A stretch of DNA of 64,000 bases, from the NCBI RefSeq assembly GCF_000482465.1, contig NZ_KI519422.1:248001-312000 (forward strand), in the 5' to 3' direction. Position 1 is the stretch's first letter, and every line of letters begins with the position of its first letter. Positions 18,454-25,462 of this stretch are shown here, in pieces. The DNA comes from Runella limosa DSM 17973 (GTDB lineage Bacteria > Bacteroidota > Bacteroidia > Cytophagales > Spirosomataceae). A program made the position numbers and the translations under genes. A model generated the notes under the pieces. The model ran no database searches. It was not told the DNA's origin and saw only the letters and a program-made list of their open reading frames with translations.

Positions 18454-18897
18454 ATGAAGACCTTAGCGATAGTTAGTTGTTGTTTGATGTTGCTGTTGGC
18501 AGGATGTACGCCCCAAAAAGTGGTTCCGATTGCCGATTTGATTGGGAAAAAGTGGAAAGCAAAATTGGTAAAAGAAGGCACTCAGGTAGTATTTAACTTG
18601 GGGGGGAGCACCAATGTAAAACCAAGTTATGCCAATTTTCGATTGGATTTGAGCGATCCCAAACAGGTCACTTTTAAAGATATTGATGGTAGAACGCTGG
18701 TAGGAACGTGGACGGTTTCGACCGATAACCAGCGCCTTATTCTAGAAAACCTAGTTCCAAAGCCGACGGGGACCATTGGGACGGTGGAGTTTTTTATTAC
18801 CGAAACCCCGACCGCCGATGTACTGAAATTAGAACGAACCGCCGAAAGCCGAAAAACGGGAAATAGTATCAATAGTTATGAATTGATACCTGAATAA
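18454..18897 (+). CDS. Small lipoprotein (147 aa), lipocalin-like
   Basis: The N-terminus MKTLAIVSCCLMLLLAGC is a lipoprotein signal with lipobox LAGC (Cys18). The mature 130 residues look like one small beta barrel or sandwich: alternating strands with the core pattern GKKWKAKLVK near the start and a GTWTVSTDNQRLILE strand pair in the middle, as in lipocalin-like proteins of Bacteroidota. No catalytic residues. It is the last gene of the 14-kb envelope unit, 12 bp after the T9SS protein, and its 3' end overlaps the convergent rdgB-type gene by 22 bp. A role as an outer-membrane-anchored accessory of the operon is inferred from position. Confidence 0.8.
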   Translation: MKTLAIVSCCLMLLLAGCTPQKVVPIADLIGKKWKAKLVKEGTQVVFNLGGSTNVKPSYANFRLDLSDPKQVTFKDIDGRTLVGTWTVSTDNQRLILENLVPKPTGTIGTVEFFITETPTADVLKLERTAESRKTGNSINSYELIPE

Positions 18898-19463
18898 TCT
18901 TGCAAAAACGCTACAAGTTTGGCAAAAGCCCTTGAACGGTGGCTGATTTTTCCCTTTTCGTCCAACGACATTTCGGCAAATGTTCGTTCCGAACCATCTG
19001 GGACAAAAATAGGATCATAGCCAAAGCCGTCGGTGCCGCGTGGAGTGTCGATGATAGTACCTTCGACAATTCCCTCAAACGAATGGCTTTTCCCTTCTAA
19101 CGTAAGCGTAATGACGGTTTTGAAACGTGCTTGGCGGTTACTTTCATTGGCCAATTCACTCAAAACCCGCTCAATGTTGCGGGCGTGGTTGCGTTCGCCA
19201 CTATAGTAAGCTGAATGAACGCCAGGAGCGCCGTTGAGTGCTTCTATTTCAAGGCCAGAGTCATCGGCAAAGCAGTTGACGCCGTAGTGTTCCCACACGT
19301 ATTCGGCTTTTTGCGCTGAATTGCCTTCAATGGTATCGGTGGTTTCGGGAAGTTCTTCGTTGCAGCCGATTTCTTGGAGGGTTTTTAATTCAAAATTATC
19401 GCCCAAGAGTGCTTTGATTTCCTTGAGTTTGTGGGCGTTGTTGGTAGCAAAACAAAGTTGCAT
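18876..19463 (-). CDS. rdgB: XTP/dITP pyrophosphatase (RdgB/HAM1 family)
   Basis: 195 residues from the ATG at 19463: starts MQLCFATNNAHKLKEIKALL, the family's nucleotide-binding start, with ELPETTDTIEGNSAQKA, the catalytic loop CFADDSGLEIEALNGAPGVHSA, and the C-terminal TDGFGYDPIF and ISHRSRAF motifs. The enzyme hydrolyses non-canonical purine triphosphates (XTP, dITP) to monophosphates and keeps them out of DNA and RNA; it acts in the cytoplasm. An upstream in-frame ATG would add eight residues (MFFYLSNI) that are not part of the family. Length is normal. It lies downstream of the two FKBP genes on the minus strand, with a hairpin between them, and overlaps the lipoprotein gene tail-to-tail. 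Confidence 0.96.
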   Translation of the reverse strand: MQLCFATNNAHKLKEIKALLGDNFELKTLQEIGCNEELPETTDTIEGNSAQKAEYVWEHYGVNCFADDSGLEIEALNGAPGVHSAYYSGERNHARNIERVLSELANESNRQARFKTVITLTLEGKSHSFEGIVEGTIIDTPRGTDGFGYDPIFVPDGSERTFAEMSLDEKGKISHRSRAFAKLVAFLQDYSGINS

Positions 19464-19485
19464 GATGTTAGAAAGGTAAAAGAAC

Positions 19486-19511
19486 AAAAAGCGGCCATTC
19501 GGCCGCTTTTT
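19486..19511. terminator. Rho-independent terminator (AAAAAGCGGCC / GGCCGCTTTTT)
   Basis: A perfect 11-bp inverted repeat with loop ATTC and T tracts on both sides. It lies between the FKBP gene (19530) and the rdgB gene and would stop minus-strand transcription from the FKBP pair. Confidence 0.85.
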
Positions 19512-19529
19512 GTGGTATAAAAAATAAAA

Positions 19530-20465
19530 TTACTTGCGTTTCGCTTCGACCTCAAAGAGCAGCGGAGAATAAGCAGGGATTTTGCCACCACTACCCGTTG
19601 CCCCGTACCCGAGGGTAGAAGGGAAGATGATGATGGCTTTTTCGCCGTAACGCATCTTAGCGATACCGTCATTAAATCCTTTTACCACGCCTCCTGATGC
19701 GGTACCTTTAGGGTCAACCACGTTTACATCGACGGTGCCACTGTCAAATTGTGCCCCGTTTCGGATAAGTTTTCCAGTATATACAACACTGACAGTTGTT
19801 CCAATTTCGATTTGGGCAGAATCAGGACGAGCCAAGGTCTTTACAAACCGAAGCCCATTTTCGGTGTTTCTTTCTAACCCCAAAATCTTATTGGCTGCTA
19901 CGTAATCGTTAATTTGTTCTTCCTGCGTACGTACTTTTAGAATATTTATATCGTAGCGAATGGGAATATACAATGGTGCCAACAACGAAACATCGCCAGA
20001 ACCACGCAACGACCACGGTACAAAAAGCGTTACTTTGTCGGTCTCTCTTATTTTTTCATAAGGAGCGTTCATCAGTACCTCAAACGATGGCACAGGGTTA
20101 AAACGGTACGCCATTGCATAGCCAGTAGTAGTGATGTCATTGGTGTTGAAAGAACGAATAAATACATCTCCATATCCTACTTGACTACTGTCAATAATGG
20201 CTCCATCAAGCCGCCTAGCGATGTAGCTAAATGTTACTTCATCTCCAATTTGAGGTTTCTGGAGGCTTGTGTCGGCGTTGCTAACGACATAAAACAAGCC
20301 CGAATTGAGGCTATCAGCCACGAGTTTGTTCGCGCTTAGATAGTTCTTGATTTCGGTCTTATTTTCGAGTGTTTTACGATCTTGGTACACATCTTCCGTC
20401 TGCTTGCAAGCAAACATCGTTGCCACAATACTTGCCGCTGTACCTAAAATTAACTTTCCCCTCAT
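19530..20465 (-). CDS. FKBP-type peptidyl-prolyl isomerase, lipoprotein (two-domain)
   Basis: 311 residues from the ATG at 20465. The N-terminus MRGKLILGTAASIVATMFAC is a lipoprotein signal with Cys20 as the probable lipid site. Two FKBP-like domains follow: a divergent one (about 70-185, GDEVTFSYIARRLDGAIIDSS) and a canonical C-terminal one (about 215-311, VSVVYTGKLIRNGAQFDSG, then VVKGFNDGIAKMRYGEKAII and FPSTLGYGATGSGGKIP, ending PLLFEVEAKRK). FKBP enzymes catalyse cis-trans isomerisation of Xaa-Pro bonds; a lipoprotein form would act in the periplasm as a folding catalyst for exported proteins. The first domain lacks several active-site aromatics. An ATG at 20537 in frame is rejected because it would bury the signal. 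It is paired with a second FKBP gene 58 bp upstream. Confidence 0.92.
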   Translation of the reverse strand: MRGKLILGTAASIVATMFACKQTEDVYQDRKTLENKTEIKNYLSANKLVADSLNSGLFYVVSNADTSLQKPQIGDEVTFSYIARRLDGAIIDSSQVGYGDVFIRSFNTNDITTTGYAMAYRFNPVPSFEVLMNAPYEKIRETDKVTLFVPWSLRGSGDVSLLAPLYIPIRYDINILKVRTQEEQINDYVAANKILGLERNTENGLRFVKTLARPDSAQIEIGTTVSVVYTGKLIRNGAQFDSGTVDVNVVDPKGTASGGVVKGFNDGIAKMRYGEKAIIIFPSTLGYGATGSGGKIPAYSPLLFEVEAKRK

Positions 20466-20523
20466 TCTTGTTCGATTGAGTGTGTTTGATTGAGTTTGTT
20501 TGCGATTTGCAATGGTTGGCTGC

Positions 20524-21435
20524 TTACTGTTGCCCACCTACTGCGCCAGGCCCTGCGGGAGCTGCTGGTGCTTTTTTCACGTCCACCAATTCAACGTCAA
20601 ATACCAACACAGAGTTTGGTGGAATCACGCCTGGAGAACCTGCCGTTCCATAAGCTAACGACGACGGAATGATAAACGTACATTTTCCACCTTTTTTCAT
20701 GTTCATGATTCCTTCTTCCCAGCCTGGAATCACCATTCCTTGGCCGATAGGGAAGTCGATGGGCTTGCCACCACTTTGTGGGTTTTTCACTGAGCTATCA
20801 AAAACCTTTCCGTCAAGGAGTTTGCCAGTGTAGTGTACAGTTACTACGTTTCCAGCAACGGGCTTCACCCCTGTTCCTTCTTGCGTTACTACATAGTTCA
20901 AGCCCGACGCCGTTTCGGTTGCGTTAAGTTTGTTTTTAGCTACGTAGTCGTCGATGGTTTTGGCATCCACTTTTACTTGTTTGTCGCGCGCTGAAGCTTG
21001 TGATTTCTGGAATTCCTGCTCATTCTGAACATCCACGAGTTTTACCGTAAACTGAATGTCCGAACCTTTAGGAATGCCTGGAGGAAGTGGTTGCATCATG
21101 CGTGTAAAGAGTGAATCGGCACTTACGAAAAACGACGCACTGTCTTTTTTAGAAATCATGGCAAGACCTTCTTCAAAGCTACCTTTGAAAGGAGGTACTT
21201 GAAGCATCATTTGCATTGGTTGGCCTTCCTTATAGGTATCGCGCAAGACAGAGTCTTTGCTGTTTTTTAATACCAAATGAAACGTAAGAATATCGCCAAC
21301 TTTTGGTTTGCGGCTATCAGAATGTTCATCGTGAATTTGATATTTAAGACCAGTTTCGCTGACACTAACACGGTTGTTGCAAGCAGCCATGAGGGCAGCT
21401 ACCGAGAAAAAAGCAATTGTTGATTTAAATTTCAT
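20524..21435 (-). CDS. FKBP-type peptidyl-prolyl isomerase, lipoprotein
   Basis: 303 residues from the ATG at 21435. Lipoprotein signal MKFKSTIAFFSVAALMAAC (Cys19). An N-terminal FKBP-like domain (about 35-150, VGDILTFHLVLKNSKDSVLRD) is followed by a linker helix and a canonical FKBP domain (about 190-292: VVTVHYTGKLLDGKVFDSS, then VIPGWEEGIMNMKKGGKCTF, IPSSLAYGTAGSPGVIPPNS, LVFDVELVDV). All typical active-site residues (Tyr, Phe-Asp, Val-Ile, Trp, Tyr, Phe) are present. A Pro/Ala/Gly tail ends the chain. Together with the following gene it forms a pair of periplasmic proline isomerases, useful in an organism exporting very large, proline-containing repeat proteins (inference). Two-FKBP lipoproteins in Bacteroidota include the gliding protein GldI; whether this is that protein cannot be decided. 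Confidence 0.93.
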   Translation of the reverse strand: MKFKSTIAFFSVAALMAACNNRVSVSETGLKYQIHDEHSDSRKPKVGDILTFHLVLKNSKDSVLRDTYKEGQPMQMMLQVPPFKGSFEEGLAMISKKDSASFFVSADSLFTRMMQPLPPGIPKGSDIQFTVKLVDVQNEQEFQKSQASARDKQVKVDAKTIDDYVAKNKLNATETASGLNYVVTQEGTGVKPVAGNVVTVHYTGKLLDGKVFDSSVKNPQSGGKPIDFPIGQGMVIPGWEEGIMNMKKGGKCTFIIPSSLAYGTAGSPGVIPPNSVLVFDVELVDVKKAPAAPAGPGAVGGQQ

Positions 21436-21490
21436 GAAATGAGTGCAAAGCACAGTTTAATTGTATTTGAATTGGGATGCGATTACAAGA

Positions 21491-22519
21491 TTATTTTTTA
21501 ACGCTTAAAAGCTCATTTTGGTATTCGGGCAATACTGATAATAAAAGCTCAGTGGTTTCTTTTAATGAGGTACTGGTACGTCCACCAGAGGCGTTTTTAT
21601 GACCTCCTCCTGCAAAGTACTGATGGGCCAAGTCGCGCACCGAAAAATCAGACACTGAACGGAATGATAGCTTGATTTCGTCGCGGCGTTCGATGATGAG
21701 TACCGACATGACGATGTTTTCGAGCGAAAGCCCATAATTAACAATGCCTTCAGTGTCGCCCATCTCCGATTGAAAGCGTTTTAACTCTTCGAGCGATAGG
21801 GTCATATATACCGTACGGTAGTCGGGCAAAACGGTAAGTTTTTCTGATAAAACATATCCTAAAAGCCGCGTACGACTGATGGTGTTGTTGTCAAAAATAG
21901 CCCGATGGACGTCGTTTACTTGCAAACCCGTTTTCATGAGTTCAGCTACGGCAAGGTGTACCTCGGGCGTTGTACTTCCGTGTCGGAATGACCCCGTATC
22001 GGTCATAATTCCCGCGTACAAGCACTGGGCCATGGGTAAGTCCACCAGCGAGGCATCCCCCAGTTGCTGAATGAGTTCAAATACATACTGCGCCGTTGCG
22101 GCTTTGGTGGTATCCGAAAACACAAAGTCAGCAAAGGATTCTGGCTCTAAATGGTGGTCAATGAGCACCTTGGTGGCCGTTGAAGCCAGTGCAAGTTCGC
22201 CCAAGCCTTTGATACGATGGAGGGCATTAAAGTCTAAGCAACAAATCACCTCGGCTTCTTGTATCACCTGTTTGGAGCGTGCTTGAGACTGAACGTTTTG
22301 GTCGTACGTAATTACTTCAGCAAAGTCGGGCATCCAGCGCAAATTGGCCGAACATTCGTTAGGAATGATGACCGTTGCACTGTGTCCTTTTTTTTGAAGG
22401 TATAATTTCCATCCCAAAGAAGAACCTATCGCGTCAGCGTCAGGATTTTGGTGGGTCAAGATGACAACACGTTTTTGGGGCGAATTGATGAGTTCGTAAA
22501 ATGCGTTCCACTGTTGCAT
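21491..22519 (-). CDS. DHH/DHHA1 phosphoesterase (NrnA-type oligoribonuclease/pAp phosphatase)
   Basis: 342 residues from the ATG at 22519. Motifs in order: [12 protein letters not shown] (residues 23-34), CCLDFNAL (middle Asp ligand), [10 protein letters not shown] (the DHH motif), and GGGHKNASG near the C-terminus (DHHA1 domain). These are the metal ligands and the substrate-binding glycine loop of the NrnA family, which degrades 2-5-nt RNA or dephosphorylates pAp (3'-phosphoadenosine 5'-phosphate) in the cytoplasm. The length fits. The gene is divergent from ndk, with 121 bp between, and lies upstream of the FKBP pair on the same strand. Confidence 0.93.
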   Translation of the reverse strand: MQQWNAFYELINSPQKRVVILTHQNPDADAIGSSLGWKLYLQKKGHSATVIIPNECSANLRWMPDFAEVITYDQNVQSQARSKQVIQEAEVICCLDFNALHRIKGLGELALASTATKVLIDHHLEPESFADFVFSDTTKAATAQYVFELIQQLGDASLVDLPMAQCLYAGIMTDTGSFRHGSTTPEVHLAVAELMKTGLQVNDVHRAIFDNNTISRTRLLGYVLSEKLTVLPDYRTVYMTLSLEELKRFQSEMGDTEGIVNYGLSLENIVMSVLIIERRDEIKLSFRSVSDFSVRDLAHQYFAGGGHKNASGGRTSTSLKETTELLLSVLPEYQNELLSVKK

Positions 22520-22558
22520 AGCTTGCAAAATTAGCAATTTTCTTAAAAAAGACCTGCT

Positions 22559-22573
22559 AGGTTTTCAAAACCT
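22559..22573. repeat. Palindrome AGGTTTTCAAAACCT
   Basis: A 15-nt palindrome (7-bp arms) in the region between the divergent NrnA-type and ndk genes, about 13 nt before the ndk -7 box. It may be an operator or the relic of a dispersed palindromic repeat (flanks read GACCTGCT and GTGTAGTC). Confidence 0.45.
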
Positions 22574-22585
22574 GTGTAGTCTGCG

Positions 22586-22593
22586 TAGTTTTG
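22586..22593 (+). promoter_or_regulatory. -7 promoter box (TAGTTTTG) of ndk
   Basis: TAGTTTTG fits the TAnnTTTG consensus and lies 47 bp before the ndk ATG at 22641. No TTG is found at the usual -33 distance. Confidence 0.45.
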
Positions 22594-22640
22594 CCCCACT
22601 TTTTTATCGAAAATTGTTCATTTTAAATCACAACATACTA

Positions 22641-23060
22641 ATGGCAACCAACAGAACATTCACTATGGTGAAACCCGACGCTGTAGAAGCAGGGAATGCA
22701 GGCGCAATTTTGAAGATGATTGAAGAAGCGGGATTCCGTATTGTGGCTTTGAAAAAAACCTTGTTGACCCAAGAGCGCGCAGGACAATTTTATGCCGTAC
22801 ACGCCGAACGTCCGTTTTATGCCAGCCTGTGTGCATACATGTCATCGGGACCGATTTATGCGGCGATTTTAGAAAAAGAAAATGCTGTGGCAGATTTTCG
22901 CACGTTGATTGGTGCGACCAATCCAGCCCAAGCAGCCGAAGGAACTATCCGTAAATTGTTCGCTACGTCGCTAGAAGCAAATGCCGTTCACGGTTCTGAC
23001 TCAGACGAAAATGCGGCGATTGAAGGAGGCTTCTTTTTCTCATTGACGGAGCAATTTTAA
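22641..23060 (+). CDS. ndk: Nucleoside diphosphate kinase
   Basis: 139 residues, the standard length. Starts [20 protein letters not shown] and carries the catalytic histidine His117 in [17 protein letters not shown], plus the nucleotide-binding [16 protein letters not shown] segment. The enzyme transfers the gamma-phosphate between nucleoside triphosphates and diphosphates through a phosphohistidine intermediate, keeping NTP and dNTP pools balanced in the cytoplasm. A longer in-frame start at 22614 (nine residues more) does not match the family. It is a single-gene unit: a promoter box lies at 22586 and a strong terminator follows 24 bp after the stop. Confidence 0.98.
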   Translation: MATNRTFTMVKPDAVEAGNAGAILKMIEEAGFRIVALKKTLLTQERAGQFYAVHAERPFYASLCAYMSSGPIYAAILEKENAVADFRTLIGATNPAQAAEGTIRKLFATSLEANAVHGSDSDENAAIEGGFFFSLTEQF

Positions 23061-23084
23061 AAAAAAATAGCCCAAAAAAAGTTT

Positions 23085-23116
23085 AGGCTTCGAGGTATAT
23101 CGAAGCCTTTTTTTTT
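23085..23116 (+). terminator. Rho-independent terminator of ndk
   Basis: Stem AGGCTTCGA (23085-23093) pairs with TCGAAGCCT (23100-23108) around a 6-nt loop and runs into nine T. Confidence 0.92.
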
Positions 23117-23121
23117 GCCAT

Positions 23122-23181
23122 TTTCCGTGAAACATCAATTTCGTGTAGATTTCACGGGCAAAAAAGTAGGTTTCACGGAAA
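23122..23181. promoter_or_regulatory. TTCACGG-type element with a 12-bp inverted repeat
   Basis: TTTCCGTGAAAC (23122-23133) and GTTTCACGGAAA (23170-23181) form a perfect 12-bp inverted repeat 36 nt apart. Inside is TTCACGGGCAAAAAAGTAGG (from 23151), nearly the same as the 21-bp tandem unit at 26656-26725. It lies 76 bp before the LuxR-type regulator gene. Confidence 0.55.
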
Positions 23182-23256
23182 TGTCTTGCGTATGGGGTAC
23201 AGCAAAGCGTATCTTCAATACAGTTATAAACTGTAAAATCCCCCATAAGTAGAGAA

Positions 23257-23937
23257 ATGAAAAATCCCGAAATGAGATTGCGGAAGATGGATTCGTCCGT
23301 ATTGATTGCCAAAGAAGAGCCGTTTTCGTGCGAAGTATTGAGCAAACTTTTAGAGAGCGAAGGCTTCGATGTTGTAGGAAGAGCTAATGAGTTGGATGAG
23401 CTTATTCAGAAGATTCACACCAAGAAACCAAAGTGCGTGATTGTCGAAGCCAACTTAATCGGAAAAGAGACAAGTCACTTATTAAAGCAAATTGCGGAAG
23501 CATCGAGCCGACCTAAGATGGTTTTGTTTTTTAATGCCTCTAATTCCAGGGAACTCTCCAAAGCACTGGACGCCAATTTTAATGGCTACCTGTATTCGGA
23601 AGATAAATTGGAGGAGTTGTACAAATGTTTGTTGTATATCCAGACGCAAACAAAATACTACAGCGATGGCTTCAAGGATTTGATGAAGAAGATGGGAGTC
23701 AATGAGGTAGATAGCGAAACCCACCGAAAGTTGAAGTCACTTACAAAGCGAGAACGGCAGATTCTGTACCTAGTAACCGAGGGGCTGACGGGCTACGAAA
23801 TAGCCGACTCGTTGTCGATTAGTTATCGAACACTGGCGAATCACAAACAAAACTTAATTCAAAAACTAGGCATTGAGAGCAACCGACATTTACTCAAATT
23901 TGGGCTACAGATAAAATCGTACCTCAATACATTATAG
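23257..23937 (+). CDS. LuxR-type response regulator with a degenerate receiver domain
   Basis: 226 residues: receiver-like domain (about 12-130) and a C-terminal LuxR-type helix-turn-helix (about 160-222: SLTKRERQILYLVTEGLTGY, then SISYRTLANHKQNLIQKLGI). Aligned to the regulator at 4144, the phospho-acceptor Asp is replaced by Glu64 (CVIVEANL against VVLMDIEM), and the conserved Lys is missing (YLYSED against YLLKKT), while an acidic pair (EE, 20-21) remains. Such a receiver probably is not switched by phosphorylation and may be constitutively active or ligand-controlled. It has no kinase partner nearby. It overlaps the convergent LytTR gene by six bp. The 12-bp inverted repeat 76 bp upstream is a candidate site for autoregulation (inference). 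Confidence 0.88.
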   Translation: MKNPEMRLRKMDSSVLIAKEEPFSCEVLSKLLESEGFDVVGRANELDELIQKIHTKKPKCVIVEANLIGKETSHLLKQIAEASSRPKMVLFFNASNSRELSKALDANFNGYLYSEDKLEELYKCLLYIQTQTKYYSDGFKDLMKKMGVNEVDSETHRKLKSLTKRERQILYLVTEGLTGYEIADSLSISYRTLANHKQNLIQKLGIESNRHLLKFGLQIKSYLNTL

Positions 23938-25029
23938 TTGTTTGCTAGGAAGGCTACGGTTTTCACTAAGCGATTTTTTGAAGGCATCCAGCCGAGTACG
24001 GGGCATCACTAGCTCTCGTGCTTGGTTGGTACCTTTGACATACACAAGGTATTTTCCTTTTTCCCAGTACGTATAGCTATTAAGGTGATTCATGTTGATG
24101 ATACAACTTCGGTGAATGCGGAAGAAGTGAATTGGATCAAGCTCTAGTTCTAGCACAGCGAGCGGTTTTGAGATTTGGAAGCGACCTTTGGGGTGTTCCA
24201 CAAAGTATTTCTCTTCTACTGTTTCAAAAAAGTAGCAATCGTCAATTCTCAAAAACGCCTCACCCGTTGTTGCTTTGCCGTCAATAAACTTGATGTATTT
24301 GTCGGTAGATGCGGGGCTACTGACGGTTATGGGGGTATTTATTGAAAATGTAGTAAATGATTCTGATTCAGGAGCAGGGACGGCTTCGGCAAAACTTTTT
24401 AGCGGAGCAGGAGTCACTACTGTTTCTTTAATAACAGTGGCTGCTGGCGAAGAATGCCGACGAAGCGCAATAGCTTGTTTTTGAGAATGTGTTTGGTTGT
24501 TTGTTACTTCTAAAAAATCGCGAACAAGCGACACATTTAGTAAAACATAACCGAGAATGATGATAAATGGTAAGTATAAAAGATAGGTTTCGATGGTAAA
24601 ACCATGCAAAATGTATAAATCGAGGTAGCGGTTAAACGAATAGTGGGGGAATTCGCGGAGCAAAAAGCGAACATGTAACGTAACAGGGAAAAAAAGAAAA
24701 AATGCTACAAAAAACAGCGGTAGGAATTTTAGTTCATACCAAAGGATAGATAGGGTATTAAAGTTGATTTTGCGGATTCCCCAAAAACGGTGGTATATAT
24801 CAATTAGGAAGGACAGTATATATAAGGTACAGAACTCTGGTACTAAAATCCCGATTAAGATATTTTTGGCATAACTAAAAAAAGTCTGATACGAGACATA
24901 GATATCTAAGCGAGTTTTGGGGGATACAGCCCACCCGAGAATCTCGCAAAAGATTACTATAACCAACAAGAAAATAACCCCAGTCTTTGGGTTTTTATAG
25001 AAAGACCGATTAAGCGTCATCGACTTCAT
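23932..25029 (-). CDS. Membrane-anchored LytTR transcription regulator
   Basis: 365 residues. Four membrane segments lie in the N-terminal half: about 17-36 (TGVIFLLVIVIFCEILGWAV), 55-75 (ILIGILVPEFCTLYILSFLI), 95-118 (LKFLPLFFVAFFLFFPVTL) and 137-160 (TYLLYLPFIIILGYVLLNVS). A charged, low-complexity linker follows, and the C-terminal 110 residues form a LytTR DNA-binding domain (LRIDDCYFFETVEEKYFVEH, then LDPIHFFRIHRSCIINMNHL). Such proteins combine membrane sensing and DNA binding in one chain. The second ATG (25020) is equally possible as start. It is transcribed away from the small gene at 25268, with 238 bp between. Its target could include the ACCGTTAAC repeat at 4782. Confidence 0.9.
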   Translation of the reverse strand: MKSMTLNRSFYKNPKTGVIFLLVIVIFCEILGWAVSPKTRLDIYVSYQTFFSYAKNILIGILVPEFCTLYILSFLIDIYHRFWGIRKINFNTLSILWYELKFLPLFFVAFFLFFPVTLHVRFLLREFPHYSFNRYLDLYILHGFTIETYLLYLPFIIILGYVLLNVSLVRDFLEVTNNQTHSQKQAIALRRHSSPAATVIKETVVTPAPLKSFAEAVPAPESESFTTFSINTPITVSSPASTDKYIKFIDGKATTGEAFLRIDDCYFFETVEEKYFVEHPKGRFQISKPLAVLELELDPIHFFRIHRSCIINMNHLNSYTYWEKGKYLVYVKGTNQARELVMPRTRLDAFKKSLSENRSLPSKQL

Positions 25030-25048
25030 GGCTTCTCTTTAAGTATCA

Positions 25049-25063
25049 ACTGCCTCTGGCAGT
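25049..25063. repeat. Short inverted repeat ACTGCC-TCT-GGCAGT
   Basis: A perfect 6-bp inverted repeat in the leader of the LytTR gene (between its -7 box and ATG). It may act as an operator or mRNA hairpin. Confidence 0.35.
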
Positions 25064-25081
25064 GTAGGGTATTGTGACTCA

Positions 25082-25089
25082 CAAAGATA
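25082..25089 (-). promoter_or_regulatory. -7 promoter box (TATCTTTG, minus strand) of the LytTR gene
   Basis: On the minus strand this reads TATCTTTG, a full match to TAnnTTTG, 52 bp before the ATG at 25029. No TTG is seen at the standard -33 spacing. Confidence 0.5.
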
Positions 25090-25165
25090 GAAAATAGTCA
25101 ATAGTTACTATAACATTTCATAAATATAGGCATTACTGCGGATTTCCCAGCAGGCTTCGCTCCTC

Positions 25166-25173
25166 TACCTTTG
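25166..25173 (+). promoter_or_regulatory. -7 promoter box (TACCTTTG) of the 59-codon gene
   Basis: TACCTTTG matches TAnnTTTG and lies about 95 bp before the ATG at 25268. It is divergent to the box at 25082; the 76 bp between the two boxes would hold the shared regulatory region. Confidence 0.5.
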
Positions 25174-25267
25174 TATCATCCAAAGCGGAAAACAACAGTG
25201 GGTTAAAAACAACAAATAATGCACTGGTTATCAATAATTTAAAATAAAAAAAATAACTACTACGACA

Positions 25268-25447
25268 ATGAAAAAGTCATTCGAAATCAAAGCAAAAAAA
25301 GAATTGAACTCTTTTATCCGGGCTGGCAAATTTTATGCCAAAAATGAAACTGCAAAGGTACTCAACCTTGGTGAGTCAGATCCGTTTGCGTCTTGCTACA
25401 AAATTGTGGTAAACAACGACGTTGAAAATAAGCTAGTTCTTCAATAA
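25268..25447 (+). CDS. Small protein or peptide of 59 aa, unknown
   Basis: ATG at 25268, stop TAA at 25445-25447. The product starts MKKSFEIKAKKELNSFIRAG and ends NDVENKLVLQ. It is basic in the first third and more neutral or acidic later (LGESDPF), with one cysteine (ASCYK) and no signal peptide or membrane segment. Support for being real: a -7 box upstream, a leader of normal length, normal codon use, and a following acyltransferase-like gene only 15 bp away, so that the two are surely co-transcribed. The layout (small peptide, then modifying-enzyme-like gene, divergent membrane regulator) resembles precursor-peptide loci, but no leader motif (such as GG) is visible. It could equally be a small accessory or carrier protein. 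Confidence 0.65.
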   Translation: MKKSFEIKAKKELNSFIRAGKFYAKNETAKVLNLGESDPFASCYKIVVNNDVENKLVLQ

Positions 25448-25462
25448 ATCTCTCGGTCAGCA

